Shown here in pieces: positions 50,224-58,279 of a DNA stretch of 64,000 nt. A program made the translations under genes and the position numbers. The notes under the pieces were generated by a model. That model was given only the letters and a program-made list of their open reading frames with translations, was not told where the DNA came from and did not search any database. Every line of letters begins with the position of its first letter. Positions within the stretch are counted from its first letter, which is position 1. The stretch lies in the NCBI RefSeq assembly GCF_036013955.1, contig NZ_CP107903.1:8866001-8930000 (forward strand), given 5' to 3'. This DNA comes from Streptomyces sp. NBC_00459. GTDB taxonomy: Bacteria > Actinomycetota > Actinomycetes > Streptomycetales > Streptomycetaceae.

Positions 50224-51654
50224 ATGCAGATCCACTCCCACCCCGGGCCACGTCCCGGCACAGCCGCACGACGAGGCCGGTCCGCACTCGCGACCGTTCT
50301 GGTGGCATTCCTGACCGTCCTCGGCCTGGTCACCGCCTCGCCCGCCGGAGCGGTCAGCGGTGACACCCGCATGCACGACCCGAGCCTGATCAAGGTGGGC
50401 AGCTGTACCTACGGCTTCTCCACCGGGTTCGAGCACGACTCGCTCAACCCGAGCGGCTCCATCACCATCCGCAAGTCGTGCGCGGCCAACGCGGCGTCCG
50501 GCTGGACGAAGGTGGGCAACGTCTGGGGGGCGACCCCGTCCTGGATCAAGGCCAAGCTCGGCTCGACGCCACCGAACATCTGGGCACCCGAGATCAAGAA
50601 CTTCAACGGCAAGTACCACCTGTACTACGCCGGTTCGCTCTGGGGCTCCTCGTACGCCGTCATGGGCGTCGCCACCGCGACCAACATCGAGGGCCCCTGG
50701 ACCGACCAGGGCATGGTCACCGACGTCAACTACCCCATCGACCCCAACGTCGACTGGGGACCGGACGGCCGGCTGTACATCACCTGGGGCTCCTTCACCG
50801 GCCCCGGCACCTACATGCACGTCCTGGACCAGGCCACCGGCAAGCTGTCCACCACCGACCACAACCTCTGGCACCTCGCCGTCGGTATCGAGAACCCCAC
50901 GATCATCCTCAACGGCGGTTTCTACTACCTCTTCGGCTCCAAGGGCCTGTGCTGCAGCGGGACCAACAGCACCTACTACACGGTGGTCGGACGATCCACC
51001 AGCATCACCGGCCCCTACCTGGACCAGAGCGGCAAGAACATGCTCTCGAACGGCGGAACCACCGTCCTCACCGGTGCCCGCCCCAAGGTGGCCGCCGGTG
51101 GTGCCGACGCCTTCGACGACGGTGTGTCCCAGTCCCTCGCCTACCACTACTACGACGGCGACAACTCCGGGCGGGAGACCCTCGGCATCCGCAAGGTGAG
51201 CTTCGCGGGCGGCTGGCCCGTCTTCGGCGGTCCTGTCGGGGCCGCGAACAACCACCTGTCGAACAAGAACGCCGACAAATGCGCGGACGTCTGGTCCGCG
51301 AGTACGGCTGACGGGGCGTCGGTGAACGCCGGGAACTGCAACTCAGGGTCCAACGAGCAGTGGGTCACCACCGCCGTCGGCTCCAACTACCGCCTGGTCA
51401 ACGTCAACAGCGGCAAGTGCCTGCAGATCGCCGGGGCGTCCACCGCCAACGGCGCGGCGGCCGTCCAGTCGACGTGCACCGGCGCCTCGCACCAGCTGTG
51501 GAAGAAGACCGCGGTGATCGGCGGCTACGTCACGTACACCAACGTCAACAGCGGCAAGTGCCTCCAGGTCGCCGGGGCGTCCACCGCCAACGGCGCGCCC
51601 CTGGACCAGTCGACCTGCAACACCGGCGCGAACCAGCAGTGGATGATCGTCTGA
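50224..51654 (+). CDS. Secreted GH43 arabinanase-like enzyme with ricin-type module
   Basis: A 476-residue exported enzyme. Sec signal: ATVLVAFLTVLGLVTASPAGA. The GH43 propeller (about 45-335) shows RMHDPSLIKVG with the catalytic Asp, NIWAPEIKNFNGKYHLYY, WGPDGRLYITWGSF and GIENPTIILNGGFYYLFGS with the likely general acid Glu, the pattern of endo-1,5-alpha-L-arabinanases. The C-terminal 130 residues are a ricin-type trefoil with NEQW, HQLW and NQQW repeats and repeated NSGKCLQ(I/V)AGASTANGA units. The ATG is preceded by AAGGAA; a longer frame at 50167 lacks a signal. Follows the CUT1 importer in the same direction by 240 bp. Confidence 0.9.
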   Translation: MQIHSHPGPRPGTAARRGRSALATVLVAFLTVLGLVTASPAGAVSGDTRMHDPSLIKVGSCTYGFSTGFEHDSLNPSGSITIRKSCAANAASGWTKVGNVWGATPSWIKAKLGSTPPNIWAPEIKNFNGKYHLYYAGSLWGSSYAVMGVATATNIEGPWTDQGMVTDVNYPIDPNVDWGPDGRLYITWGSFTGPGTYMHVLDQATGKLSTTDHNLWHLAVGIENPTIILNGGFYYLFGSKGLCCSGTNSTYYTVVGRSTSITGPYLDQSGKNMLSNGGTTVLTGARPKVAAGGADAFDDGVSQSLAYHYYDGDNSGRETLGIRKVSFAGGWPVFGGPVGAANNHLSNKNADKCADVWSASTADGASVNAGNCNSGSNEQWVTTAVGSNYRLVNVNSGKCLQIAGASTANGAAAVQSTCTGASHQLWKKTAVIGGYVTYTNVNSGKCLQVAGASTANGAPLDQSTCNTGANQQWMIV

Positions 51655-51870
51655 GGCGAAGCAGTTCCCTCGCGGGACAGGCGAAGAACCCGGGCGGCCG
51701 AGACAGGCCTCGGCCGCCCGGACTCGCGCGTCGGCGACGGTTGACGCGTCCTGCCTCGCCGAGGCCGCCGACGTCCGGTACGACGGGTTCGGCGACGAGG
51801 TGGGCCGACGGCCTCAACGCCGACGGCGCGACCGTCGTCGCTGGACACGACCACGAGGGCCCGATTCTCG

Positions 51871-51927
51871 CCGGTCATGTGTGACGCCTGCGCCAGAACC
51901 CTGGCGCGGGGCGTCACACATGACCGG
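51871..51927. terminator. Long bidirectional hairpin terminator
   Basis: CCGGTCATGTGTGACGCC pairs with GGCGTCACACATGACCGG, and after a small bulge GCGCCAG pairs with CTGGCGC around AACC, giving about 25 bp of stem. It stands 216 bp after the GH43 stop and 19 bp after the end of the convergent dehydrogenase gene. The rest of the 291-bp gap holds no recognisable gene. Confidence 0.85.
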
Positions 51928-51945
51928 CAGCCGTCCGTCCGTCCG

Positions 51946-52962
51946 TCAGTCCAGCCGCGGGTCGACATGGACCTTGGGCCCCGGCCCGGCTCCGGCCGGA
52001 CGTTCACCGGCGAGGACGGGACCGGCCTGCTCCAGGCCGACCGTCGCGGCGATGAGCGGCCTGGGGTCGACCGATCCGTCGGCGTACGCGCGGATGGTGG
52101 CGTCGAGGCCGGGCGAGGCGGACAGGATGCCCACGGCGGTGACGTCCTTGAGGACGAGGGTGCGGGTGTCGATCCTGCTGGGTTCACCGGCCAGGCCGAT
52201 GCAGACGATACGGCCACCCGGTTCGACCAACCGGAGGGCCAGGTCCGGGAGATGGGTGGCGTTGGAGGCGTCGACCACGGCGTCGTACGGCAGGTCCGGG
52301 ACGGTGTCCTCCCGCCAGGCGTGCTCGAAGCCCAGCTCGCGGGCGAAGGCGAGGGAGTTGTCGGTGGCGCCCATCAGGTGGACCTCCGCACCGGCGGCGC
52401 GGGCGAACATCGCGACCAGCAGTCCTATGGTTCCCGGGCCCAGGACCAACACCCGGTCCCCGGGGCGCAGTTCGGCCGCGCGGGCGGCGCGCAGGGCGTT
52501 GCCGCCGGGCTCGACGAGGGCGCCCAGTACCGCGTCGACGGAGTCGGGCAGGGCGTGCAACGAGGAGGCCGGCACCGCGAGTTGTTCGGCCAGGGCGCCG
52601 GCCCGCTCCCCGCGGATGCCGACCTCCTGCCGTTTCTCGCACACGTGCTGGTGGCCTCGTCGGCAGCGGCGGCAGGAGCCGCAGCCGAGCATGGTGTCCC
52701 CCATGACCCGGCGGCCCACCCACACGGGGTCGACCCCGGCGCCGACCGCCGTCACACGCCCCGCCCACTCGTGGCCCAGACGCATCGGGTAGGAGGAGTG
52801 GCCCTGGTGGAGGTAGGCCATGGCGCCGGTGAAGAACTCCATGTCGGTGCCGCACACGCCGACCCGCTCGACGTCGACGACGACCTCGCCGGGGGCCGCC
52901 ACCGGGGCGGGGACTTCCTGGACCTCGTACTTCCCGGGAGCCGTGAGGACGAACGCGCGCAT
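51946..52962 (-). CDS. Zinc-containing alcohol/sugar dehydrogenase
   Basis: A 338-residue medium-chain dehydrogenase with a complete structural-zinc site (GCGSCRRCRRGHQHVC, four Cys) and catalytic ligands in GVCGTDMEFFTGAM and GHEWAGRV; NAD loop VLVLGPGTIGLLVAMFARAAG. It probably oxidises a sugar or sugar-acid hydroxyl in the pathway served by the neighbouring hydrolase and dehydratase. The ATG is at 52960-52962, 14 bp after the FAH gene stop, so the two form an operon. Confidence 0.88.
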   Translation of the reverse strand: MRAFVLTAPGKYEVQEVPAPVAAPGEVVVDVERVGVCGTDMEFFTGAMAYLHQGHSSYPMRLGHEWAGRVTAVGAGVDPVWVGRRVMGDTMLGCGSCRRCRRGHQHVCEKRQEVGIRGERAGALAEQLAVPASSLHALPDSVDAVLGALVEPGGNALRAARAAELRPGDRVLVLGPGTIGLLVAMFARAAGAEVHLMGATDNSLAFARELGFEHAWREDTVPDLPYDAVVDASNATHLPDLALRLVEPGGRIVCIGLAGEPSRIDTRTLVLKDVTAVGILSASPGLDATIRAYADGSVDPRPLIAATVGLEQAGPVLAGERPAGAGPGPKVHVDPRLD

Positions 52963-52976
52963 GGGGCGGCGGGTGT

Positions 52977-53837
52977 TCACCGGGGGCCGAGCACGTGCTG
53001 GCGCTGGCTGCCGAGGCGGGTGATGCCGAGTTCCATCACGTCGTCCGGCTGGAGATACACGGGCGGGTTGAGGCCCATACCGACGCCGGGAGGGGTGCCG
53101 GTGTTGATGAGGTCGCCGGGTTCCAGGACGAGGAACCGGCTGAGGTAGTGCACGATGAAGTACGGGTCGAAGATCATGGTTCTGGTGTTGCCGGTCTGGC
53201 GGCGGACACCGTTGACGTCGAGCCACATGTCGAGCGCGAGGACGTCGTCGATCTCGTCGGTGGTGGCCAGCCAGGGGCCCGCCGGGTTGAAGGTCTCGGC
53301 GGACTTGCCCTTCGCCCACTGTCCGCCCCGCTCCAGCTGGAAGGCACGCTCACTGACGTCGTTGACGACGACGAAGCCGGCGACGGCGTCGCGGGCTTCG
53401 TCCACCGAGTCCAGGTAGCTGGTGCGGCGGCCGATCACGATGCCGAGCTCCACCTCCCAGTCGGTCTTGGTGGACCCGCGCGGGATCCGCACGTCGTCGT
53501 TCGGGCCGACCAGGGTGTTGGGCGACTTGGTGAACAGGATCGGCTCGTCCGGCACGGCCATCCCGCTCTCGGCAGCGTGGTCACGGTAGTTGAGGCCGAT
53601 GCACAGGATCTGGTGCGGTCGGGCGATGGGTGCGCCGATCCGCTCCCCGGCGAAGCGGGACACCTGCCCGGCAGCCGTCCGCTCGGCCACGACAGGGCGG
53701 ATGCGGTCGAGGCCGCCGGATCCGAAGAACGCCTCGTCGAAGTCCGTGACGGTGTCCGAGAGGTCGACGTATGTCTCGTCGTCGATGCGGGCGACGGGCT
53801 TTTCGGCACCCGCGGCACCGATGCGCATGAGGAACAC
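52977..53837 (-). CDS. Fumarylacetoacetate-hydrolase family protein (diketo-deoxy sugar acid hydrolase candidate)
   Basis: A 286-residue FAH-fold hydrolase. ILCIGLNYRDHAAESG, EPILFTKSPNTLVGPND and DWEVELGIVIGR (the metal-binding E-x-E) are the family core, with NDVSERAFQLERGGQW and NTGTPPGVGMGL further on. FAH-family enzymes of this kind include the hydrolases that split 2,4-diketo-3-deoxy-L-fuconate or -rhamnonate into pyruvate and L-lactate. The GTG at 53837 has GGAG 8 nt upstream; the ATG three codons later has no such signal. The role is inferred from the dehydratases and dehydrogenases around it. Confidence 0.85.
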   Translation of the reverse strand: MFLMRIGAAGAEKPVARIDDETYVDLSDTVTDFDEAFFGSGGLDRIRPVVAERTAAGQVSRFAGERIGAPIARPHQILCIGLNYRDHAAESGMAVPDEPILFTKSPNTLVGPNDDVRIPRGSTKTDWEVELGIVIGRRTSYLDSVDEARDAVAGFVVVNDVSERAFQLERGGQWAKGKSAETFNPAGPWLATTDEIDDVLALDMWLDVNGVRRQTGNTRTMIFDPYFIVHYLSRFLVLEPGDLINTGTPPGVGMGLNPPVYLQPDDVMELGITRLGSQRQHVLGPR

Positions 53838-53954
53838 GAGCTCAACTCCAGTGGTGGGGCGGTGGGACAGGGGGATGCCAAGGGCGAACGGGACAGCTGG
53901 ACCAGGTCGGGAGGGTGGCGCGGCGCCCGTGTCCGCGCTGTCGAGTCGCTCTGC

Positions 53955-54779
53955 TCACCGGTGCGGCTCTCCCAGGGCCCCGAGCCGAGCGCGGATCTCG
54001 TCGACCGCGTCGACCAGGGCACGCAGAGGAGTGCGGTAGGTGAGCGCGCTGACGCTCACGGCGCCGGAGGGCGTGGCCGGCGAGGTGGCGTAGACGGGCA
54101 CGGCAAGGCAGTTGACCCCGGTCTCGTTCTCCTGGCCGTCGACGGCGTAACCCCGTTCGCGGATGTTCCGCAGCTCACGGTGCAGGTCGGCCCCCGTGCA
54201 CAGGGTGTGCGGTGTGCGGCGTACCAGGGGCGAGTCACCGATCCATGCTTCGACGTCTCCGAGGGTGCCCAGCCGGTGGGCGAGCAGCAGCTTGCCGACG
54301 CCGGTGGCGTGGGCGGGGTTGCGGCCGCCGACCGTCGAGGTCAGCCTGACGGCGCCGGTGGGCGGGTCGACCTTGGCGCGGTAGACGACCTCACGGCCGT
54401 CGAGGACCGCGTAGTGCGCCGTCTCGCCGAACCGGTCGGCCAGCGCTTCGAGTACGGGCCTGATGCGGACGTGCTCGGGGCGGTCCTCGTGGTGGGCGAA
54501 GGCCATCCGGAGGAACTCGTCGCCGAGCACGTAGCGGCCGTGGGTGTCCTGGTCGGCGAGGCCTGCCCGGCGCAGGGCTCCCAGGGCCCGGTGCACGGTC
54601 GGCTTGGGGCTGTCGATCACCCGGGTCAGCTCCTCGAGGCCCACGCCCTCCGGGTATCGGGCGAGCTCCTTGAGGACCGCGAGTACCCGGTCCGAGCCCA
54701 CGAGTCGGCTGGTGTCGGCACTCGTCGCGCCGTCTTCACCGGGGGCTGTCGATCCGTCGGATGCCTGCGTATGCTTCAT
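53955..54779 (-). CDS. IclR-family transcriptional regulator
   Basis: A 274-residue regulator. Winged helix: SDRVLAVLKELARYPEGVGLEELTRVIDSPKPTVHRALGALRRAGL; effector domain: GETAHYAVLDGREVVYRAKVDPPT, NPAHATGVGKLLLA, RERGYAVDGQENETGVNCLAVPVY. It is divergent from the IlvD/Edd dehydratase with a 47-bp gap that contains an inverted repeat, and 117 bp downstream is the FAH/dehydrogenase pair, so it probably represses all three metabolic genes. Confidence 0.92.
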   Translation of the reverse strand: MKHTQASDGSTAPGEDGATSADTSRLVGSDRVLAVLKELARYPEGVGLEELTRVIDSPKPTVHRALGALRRAGLADQDTHGRYVLGDEFLRMAFAHHEDRPEHVRIRPVLEALADRFGETAHYAVLDGREVVYRAKVDPPTGAVRLTSTVGGRNPAHATGVGKLLLAHRLGTLGDVEAWIGDSPLVRRTPHTLCTGADLHRELRNIRERGYAVDGQENETGVNCLAVPVYATSPATPSGAVSVSALTYRTPLRALVDAVDEIRARLGALGEPHR

Positions 54780-54783
54780 GGCG

Positions 54784-54818
54784 TTCCAAATTTTAGACCG
54801 CCGTGTCAATTGTTGGAA
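54784..54818. promoter_or_regulatory. Probable IclR operator in the divergent gap
   Basis: TTCCAA (54784-54789) and TTGGAA (54813-54818) form inverted arms, extended inwards by AATT on both sides, in the 47 bp between the iclR and dehydratase start codons. The AT-rich centre fits a site overlapping both promoters. Confidence 0.6.
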
Positions 54819-54826
54819 GGGGCTCC

Positions 54827-56542
54827 ATGGTGAGGCTCCGGAGCGCACAGTGGTACGCGGGTGACGACCGAAACGCCTATATCCACCGGGCCTGGATGCG
54901 CCGGGGCGCACCGGACGACGCCTTCACGGGCCGGCCGCAGATCGCCATCGCCAACACCGCCTCGGACCTGACACCTTGCAACGCGCACCTGAACGAGGTG
55001 GCGGCCTCGGTCCGCAACGGCGTCTACGAGGCGGGCGGTATCCCCCTGGACCTGCCCGTGGTGTCGCTGGGCGAGACCCAGGTGAGGCCCACGGCGATGC
55101 TCTGGCGGAACATGGCGGCGATGGCCACGGAGGAGATGCTGCGGGCCAACCCGATCGACGGTGTCGTCCTGCTCGGCGGCTGCGACAAGACCATCCCGTC
55201 GCTGCTCATGGCCGCCGCCTCGGTGGACCTGCCCGCCGTCGTCGTACCCGGCGGCCCGATGCTCAACGGGACCTTCCGCGGCACACCGCTCGGCTGCGGC
55301 ACCGACGTGTGGCGGCTGTCGGAGGAGGTGCGGGCCGGCACGCTCTCCCAGGAGCAGTTCACCCGCTCCGAGTCGTCGATGATCCGCAGCCGCGGGCACT
55401 GCAACACCATGGGTACCGCCTCGACGATGGCTCTGGTCGCCGAGGCCCTGGGCACTGTCGTCCCGGGTGTGGCCGGTATCCCGGCACCCGACAGCCGGCT
55501 ATTGGAGGCCGCCCACGGCACCGGCAGGCTGGCGGTCGACATGGTCGCCGCCGACCGCAGGCCGGGCACCTTCCTGACCAAGGCGTCCTTCCACAACGCG
55601 ATCGTCGCCCTGGCCGCCATCGGCGGATCCACCAACGCGGTCGTGCACCTGCTGGCCATCGCGGGCCGACTCGGGATCGATCTGTCCCTCGACGACTTCG
55701 ACCGCATCGGCTCCCACGTCCCGGTCCTGGTCGACCTCCAGCCGGCCGGGCGCTTCCTCATGGAGGACTTCCATCGCGCCGGCGGCCTGTCCGCCGTCCT
55801 GCGCGAGGTACGCGACCTGCTCGACCCCGACGCCCTGACCGTCACCGGCGAGCCGCTGGTCGACCACCTCGACGATGCGCCGATCTGGGACGCCGAGGTG
55901 ATCCGTACGCGTGCGAAACCGCTGGTGGCCGAGGGTGGCATCGCCGTCCTGCGCGGCAATCTGGCCCCCCGCGGCGCGCTCATCAAACCGGCCGCCGCCT
56001 CCCCGCACCTGCTGCGTCACCGGGGCCGGGCGATCGTCTTCGACTCGATCGAGGACTTCCACGCCCGGATCGACGACCCGGACCTCGACGTGGACGCCGA
56101 CTCCGTGCTCGTCCTGCGCGGCTGCGGCCCCAAGGGCTATCCGGGCATGCCCGAGGTGTCGAACATGCCGCTGCCGAAGAAGCTGCTGGAACAGGGCGTC
56201 CGTGACATGGTCCGCGTCTGCGACGGCCGGATGAGCGGCACCGCCTACGGCACCGTCGTCCTGCACGTGGCCCCGGAAGCGGCGGCCGGCGGCCCCCTCG
56301 CACTGGTGCGTACGGGGGATTTCATCAGCCTCGACGTCGAAGCCCGCCGCCTCGAAGTCGACGTACCCGCCGACGAACTCGCCCGCAGGACCCCCACCGA
56401 GGCCACCGTCAACGGCTACGCCAATCCCAGGCGCGGCTGGGAACGCCTCTACGTCGACCACGTCCAGCAGGCCGACACCGGCGCCGACCTGGACTTCCTC
56501 ATCGGCTCCAGCGGCTCCGAAGTGAGCCGTGAATCGCACTGA
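54827..56542 (+). CDS. IlvD/Edd-family sugar-acid dehydratase
   Basis: A 571-residue iron-sulfur dehydratase of the group acting on L-arabinonate, D-xylonate or similar aldonates. The conserved Cys ligands are C51 (TPCNAHL), C119 (GGCDKT) and C192 (HCNTMGTAS); further family motifs are GGSTNAVVHLLAIAGRLG, LRGCGPKGYPGMPEV and CDGRMSGTAYGTVVLHVAPEA. The N-terminus MVRLRSAQWYAGDD and length match the L-arabinonate/aldonate dehydratase branch rather than IlvD proper. The ATG has GGAAGGGG 6 nt upstream. Regulated with the divergent iclR gene. Confidence 0.9.
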   Translation: MVRLRSAQWYAGDDRNAYIHRAWMRRGAPDDAFTGRPQIAIANTASDLTPCNAHLNEVAASVRNGVYEAGGIPLDLPVVSLGETQVRPTAMLWRNMAAMATEEMLRANPIDGVVLLGGCDKTIPSLLMAAASVDLPAVVVPGGPMLNGTFRGTPLGCGTDVWRLSEEVRAGTLSQEQFTRSESSMIRSRGHCNTMGTASTMALVAEALGTVVPGVAGIPAPDSRLLEAAHGTGRLAVDMVAADRRPGTFLTKASFHNAIVALAAIGGSTNAVVHLLAIAGRLGIDLSLDDFDRIGSHVPVLVDLQPAGRFLMEDFHRAGGLSAVLREVRDLLDPDALTVTGEPLVDHLDDAPIWDAEVIRTRAKPLVAEGGIAVLRGNLAPRGALIKPAAASPHLLRHRGRAIVFDSIEDFHARIDDPDLDVDADSVLVLRGCGPKGYPGMPEVSNMPLPKKLLEQGVRDMVRVCDGRMSGTAYGTVVLHVAPEAAAGGPLALVRTGDFISLDVEARRLEVDVPADELARRTPTEATVNGYANPRRGWERLYVDHVQQADTGADLDFLIGSSGSEVSRESH

Positions 56543-56568
56543 GCGGCGTATCCGGCGCAGCCGACGGT

Positions 56569-57207
56569 TCAGTTGCTGATGACAGGCATGGCCTGGTGGT
56601 AGCGGTTGTCGGTGAGCTGGGAGACCAGGAAGGCGGCGATGTCCGTGCGGGTCATCGCGGAGCCGACCTTGTCGTGACCCAGGAAGCCGGACCTGATGCG
56701 GCCGGTTGCGGGCTTGTCGACCGGATTCGTGATCCGGGCGATGGTGTAGTCGAGCGGTGAGGAGGTGACCGCCTCGGTCATGCCTTGGAGCTCGGTCAGG
56801 GCGTTGGGGAAGGCGAGCTTGGCCATGACGGGCAGGACCTTCGGCTTCCAGTGCGGTTTGTCGCGCGGGTCGGTCAGCGAGGGGGTGGCCAGACCGATGA
56901 ACCGGGTGACGTTCTCGGCCTGCATGGCCTCGACGACGGTGCGGGTGCCGTCCGTGACGGCGGTGCCTTTCACGGAACGCTTCAGCGACGGGCCGAGTGC
57001 GCTGATCACCGCGTGCGCGCCTGCCACGGCCTTTCTGACCGCTGCGGTGTCGGAGAGTTGACCGGTGGCCACGGTCGGTTTCCCGTCGGCGAGGGTGAGT
57101 TTGGCGGGGGTCCGGACGGAGGCGGTGACGTGGTGTCCGGCGTCCAGCAGTTGCCGGACGACCAGGTGGCCGATGGCGCCGCTGGCGCCGAAGACGGTGA
57201 TACGCAT
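56569..57207 (-). CDS. NmrA-like NAD(P)-binding protein
   Basis: A 212-residue atypical short-chain-dehydrogenase fold with the nucleotide loop TVFGASGAIGHLVVRQLLDAG at the N-terminus (GASGxxG) and no catalytic Tyr-x-x-x-Lys in the usual place, as in NmrA/biliverdin-reductase-B-like proteins. LDYTIARITNPVDKP is a typical substrate-site block. It may be a redox-sensing protein or a flavin/quinone reductase. The ATG is at 57205-57207. It is last in a minus-strand cluster of redox genes. Confidence 0.85.
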   Translation of the reverse strand: MRITVFGASGAIGHLVVRQLLDAGHHVTASVRTPAKLTLADGKPTVATGQLSDTAAVRKAVAGAHAVISALGPSLKRSVKGTAVTDGTRTVVEAMQAENVTRFIGLATPSLTDPRDKPHWKPKVLPVMAKLAFPNALTELQGMTEAVTSSPLDYTIARITNPVDKPATGRIRSGFLGHDKVGSAMTRTDIAAFLVSQLTDNRYHQAMPVISN

Positions 57208-57242
57208 CAAGGTGCTCCTGCGGTGCGGGGGCGGAGGGCCGT

Positions 57243-57471
57243 TCACGATGACGGCTGCATGGCCAGGACGGCGCCGGGCTCCCGGTCGAAGTAGCCGACG
57301 GGGATGGTGATGCGGCGTCCGGACTTACGGCCGGTGCAGGTCAGCAGCATCAGGAATCTGCTGAGCACGCCGTGCAGGCGCGAGGCGAGCAGAGGGCGGA
57401 CGAGGCGGTTGGCCGCCCGGAACAACGCGACCGGGGACCCGCTTGCGGCAGGTGATTTCGGCCTGGCACAT
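57243..57471 (-). pseudogene. Broken deazaflavin-dependent nitroreductase-type gene
   Basis: One frame (stop at 57243) encodes PVALFRAANRLVRPLLASRL, then HGVLSRFLMLLTCTGRKSG and RRITIPVGYFDREPG, the N-terminal half of the F420/deazaflavin-dependent nitroreductase fold, then stops after about 75 residues instead of about 140. The only ATG with a good ribosome-binding site (AGGAG before ATG 57471) is in another frame, so a frameshift just after the start and a truncated 3' end are both indicated. The in-frame extension to an ATG at 57554 is not homologous. Lies between azoreductase and NmrA-like genes. Confidence 0.65.
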
Positions 57472-57577
57472 GAGGTGCTCCTGAGGGGGATGCCGGTGGC
57501 GTGGAACGACTGGCCCAGGGCGCGGAGGAACCGGGGTGCCGTGCGGGCCCCCATCGCCACCGGCTCTGCCGGATCGC

Positions 57578-58222
57578 TCAGACGGTGACCTGCCGGCCGA
57601 TCTTCTGAGCCCGGGCTCGGGCCTGCTCGTGCGACTCGGCCAGGGACGCCTCGTGGAGCGGGAGGAGGTGGGCGAGGTCCGGGACGACGGTGGCCATGGT
57701 CAGTTCGGGGGTGAGCGTGGTGACGTCGAGGCCGAGGGTGTGGGGATCGCCCAGGACGGTCTCCAGCGCGGGCACGAGGTGGTCCTTGCCGTGGTTGGGG
57801 GTGCCGGGGCCGTAACCGCCGCCGCGGGCGGAGATCAGCAGGGCCGGGCGGCCGGTCGTCGCTGGTCCGTTGGTGAAGTCCAGGGTGCGGCCCTGGACCA
57901 TGATCTGGTCGAGCCATGCCTTGAACACCGAGGGCATCGTGTAGTTGTACATCGGCACGGTGAAGAGGTAGGCGCTCGCTCCGAGGAACTCCTCGATGAG
58001 TTCGTCCTGGACCGCTGCCGCCGTGGCCTGCTCGGGGGTGTGCTGGGCGGGGTCGGTGAAGCGGGCCGAGACGCCTGCCGCGCTCAGGTGCGGCACGGGC
58101 GACGCGGCCAGGTCGCGGTGGACGACCTCGCCCGTCCAGGTGTCCCGGAAGGACCGGGCGACCTGGTGGGAGACCGAGGCGGTGCCGATCGAGGACGAGT
58201 CGATGTGCAGCAGGTAGGACAT
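57578..58222 (-). CDS. azoR: FMN-dependent NADH-azoreductase
   Basis: A 214-residue flavodoxin-fold reductase that uses NADH to reduce quinones and azo compounds by two electrons. HIDSSSIGTASVSHQVARSF holds the FMN phosphate loop, VPMYNYTMPSVFKAWLDQI is the AzoR signature and SARGGGYGPGTPNHGKDH the second FMN loop. Divergently placed HxlR-type regulator and an intervening DsbA-like gene suggest control by electrophile stress. Confidence 0.92.
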   Translation of the reverse strand: MSYLLHIDSSSIGTASVSHQVARSFRDTWTGEVVHRDLAASPVPHLSAAGVSARFTDPAQHTPEQATAAAVQDELIEEFLGASAYLFTVPMYNYTMPSVFKAWLDQIMVQGRTLDFTNGPATTGRPALLISARGGGYGPGTPNHGKDHLVPALETVLGDPHTLGLDVTTLTPELTMATVVPDLAHLLPLHEASLAESHEQARARAQKIGRQVTV

Positions 58223-58279
58223 GGTGACCTCTGTGTGTGTCGAAAGGAAGTGGGGGAGAGGGGCTGTGCGGATCGGGGA

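Noticed and set aside
52963-52976. Longer N-terminal form of the dehydrogenase at 51946 (frame open to 53319)
   Set aside because: The extension overlaps the FAH gene in another frame and is not homologous; the ATG at 52962 begins the conserved domain.
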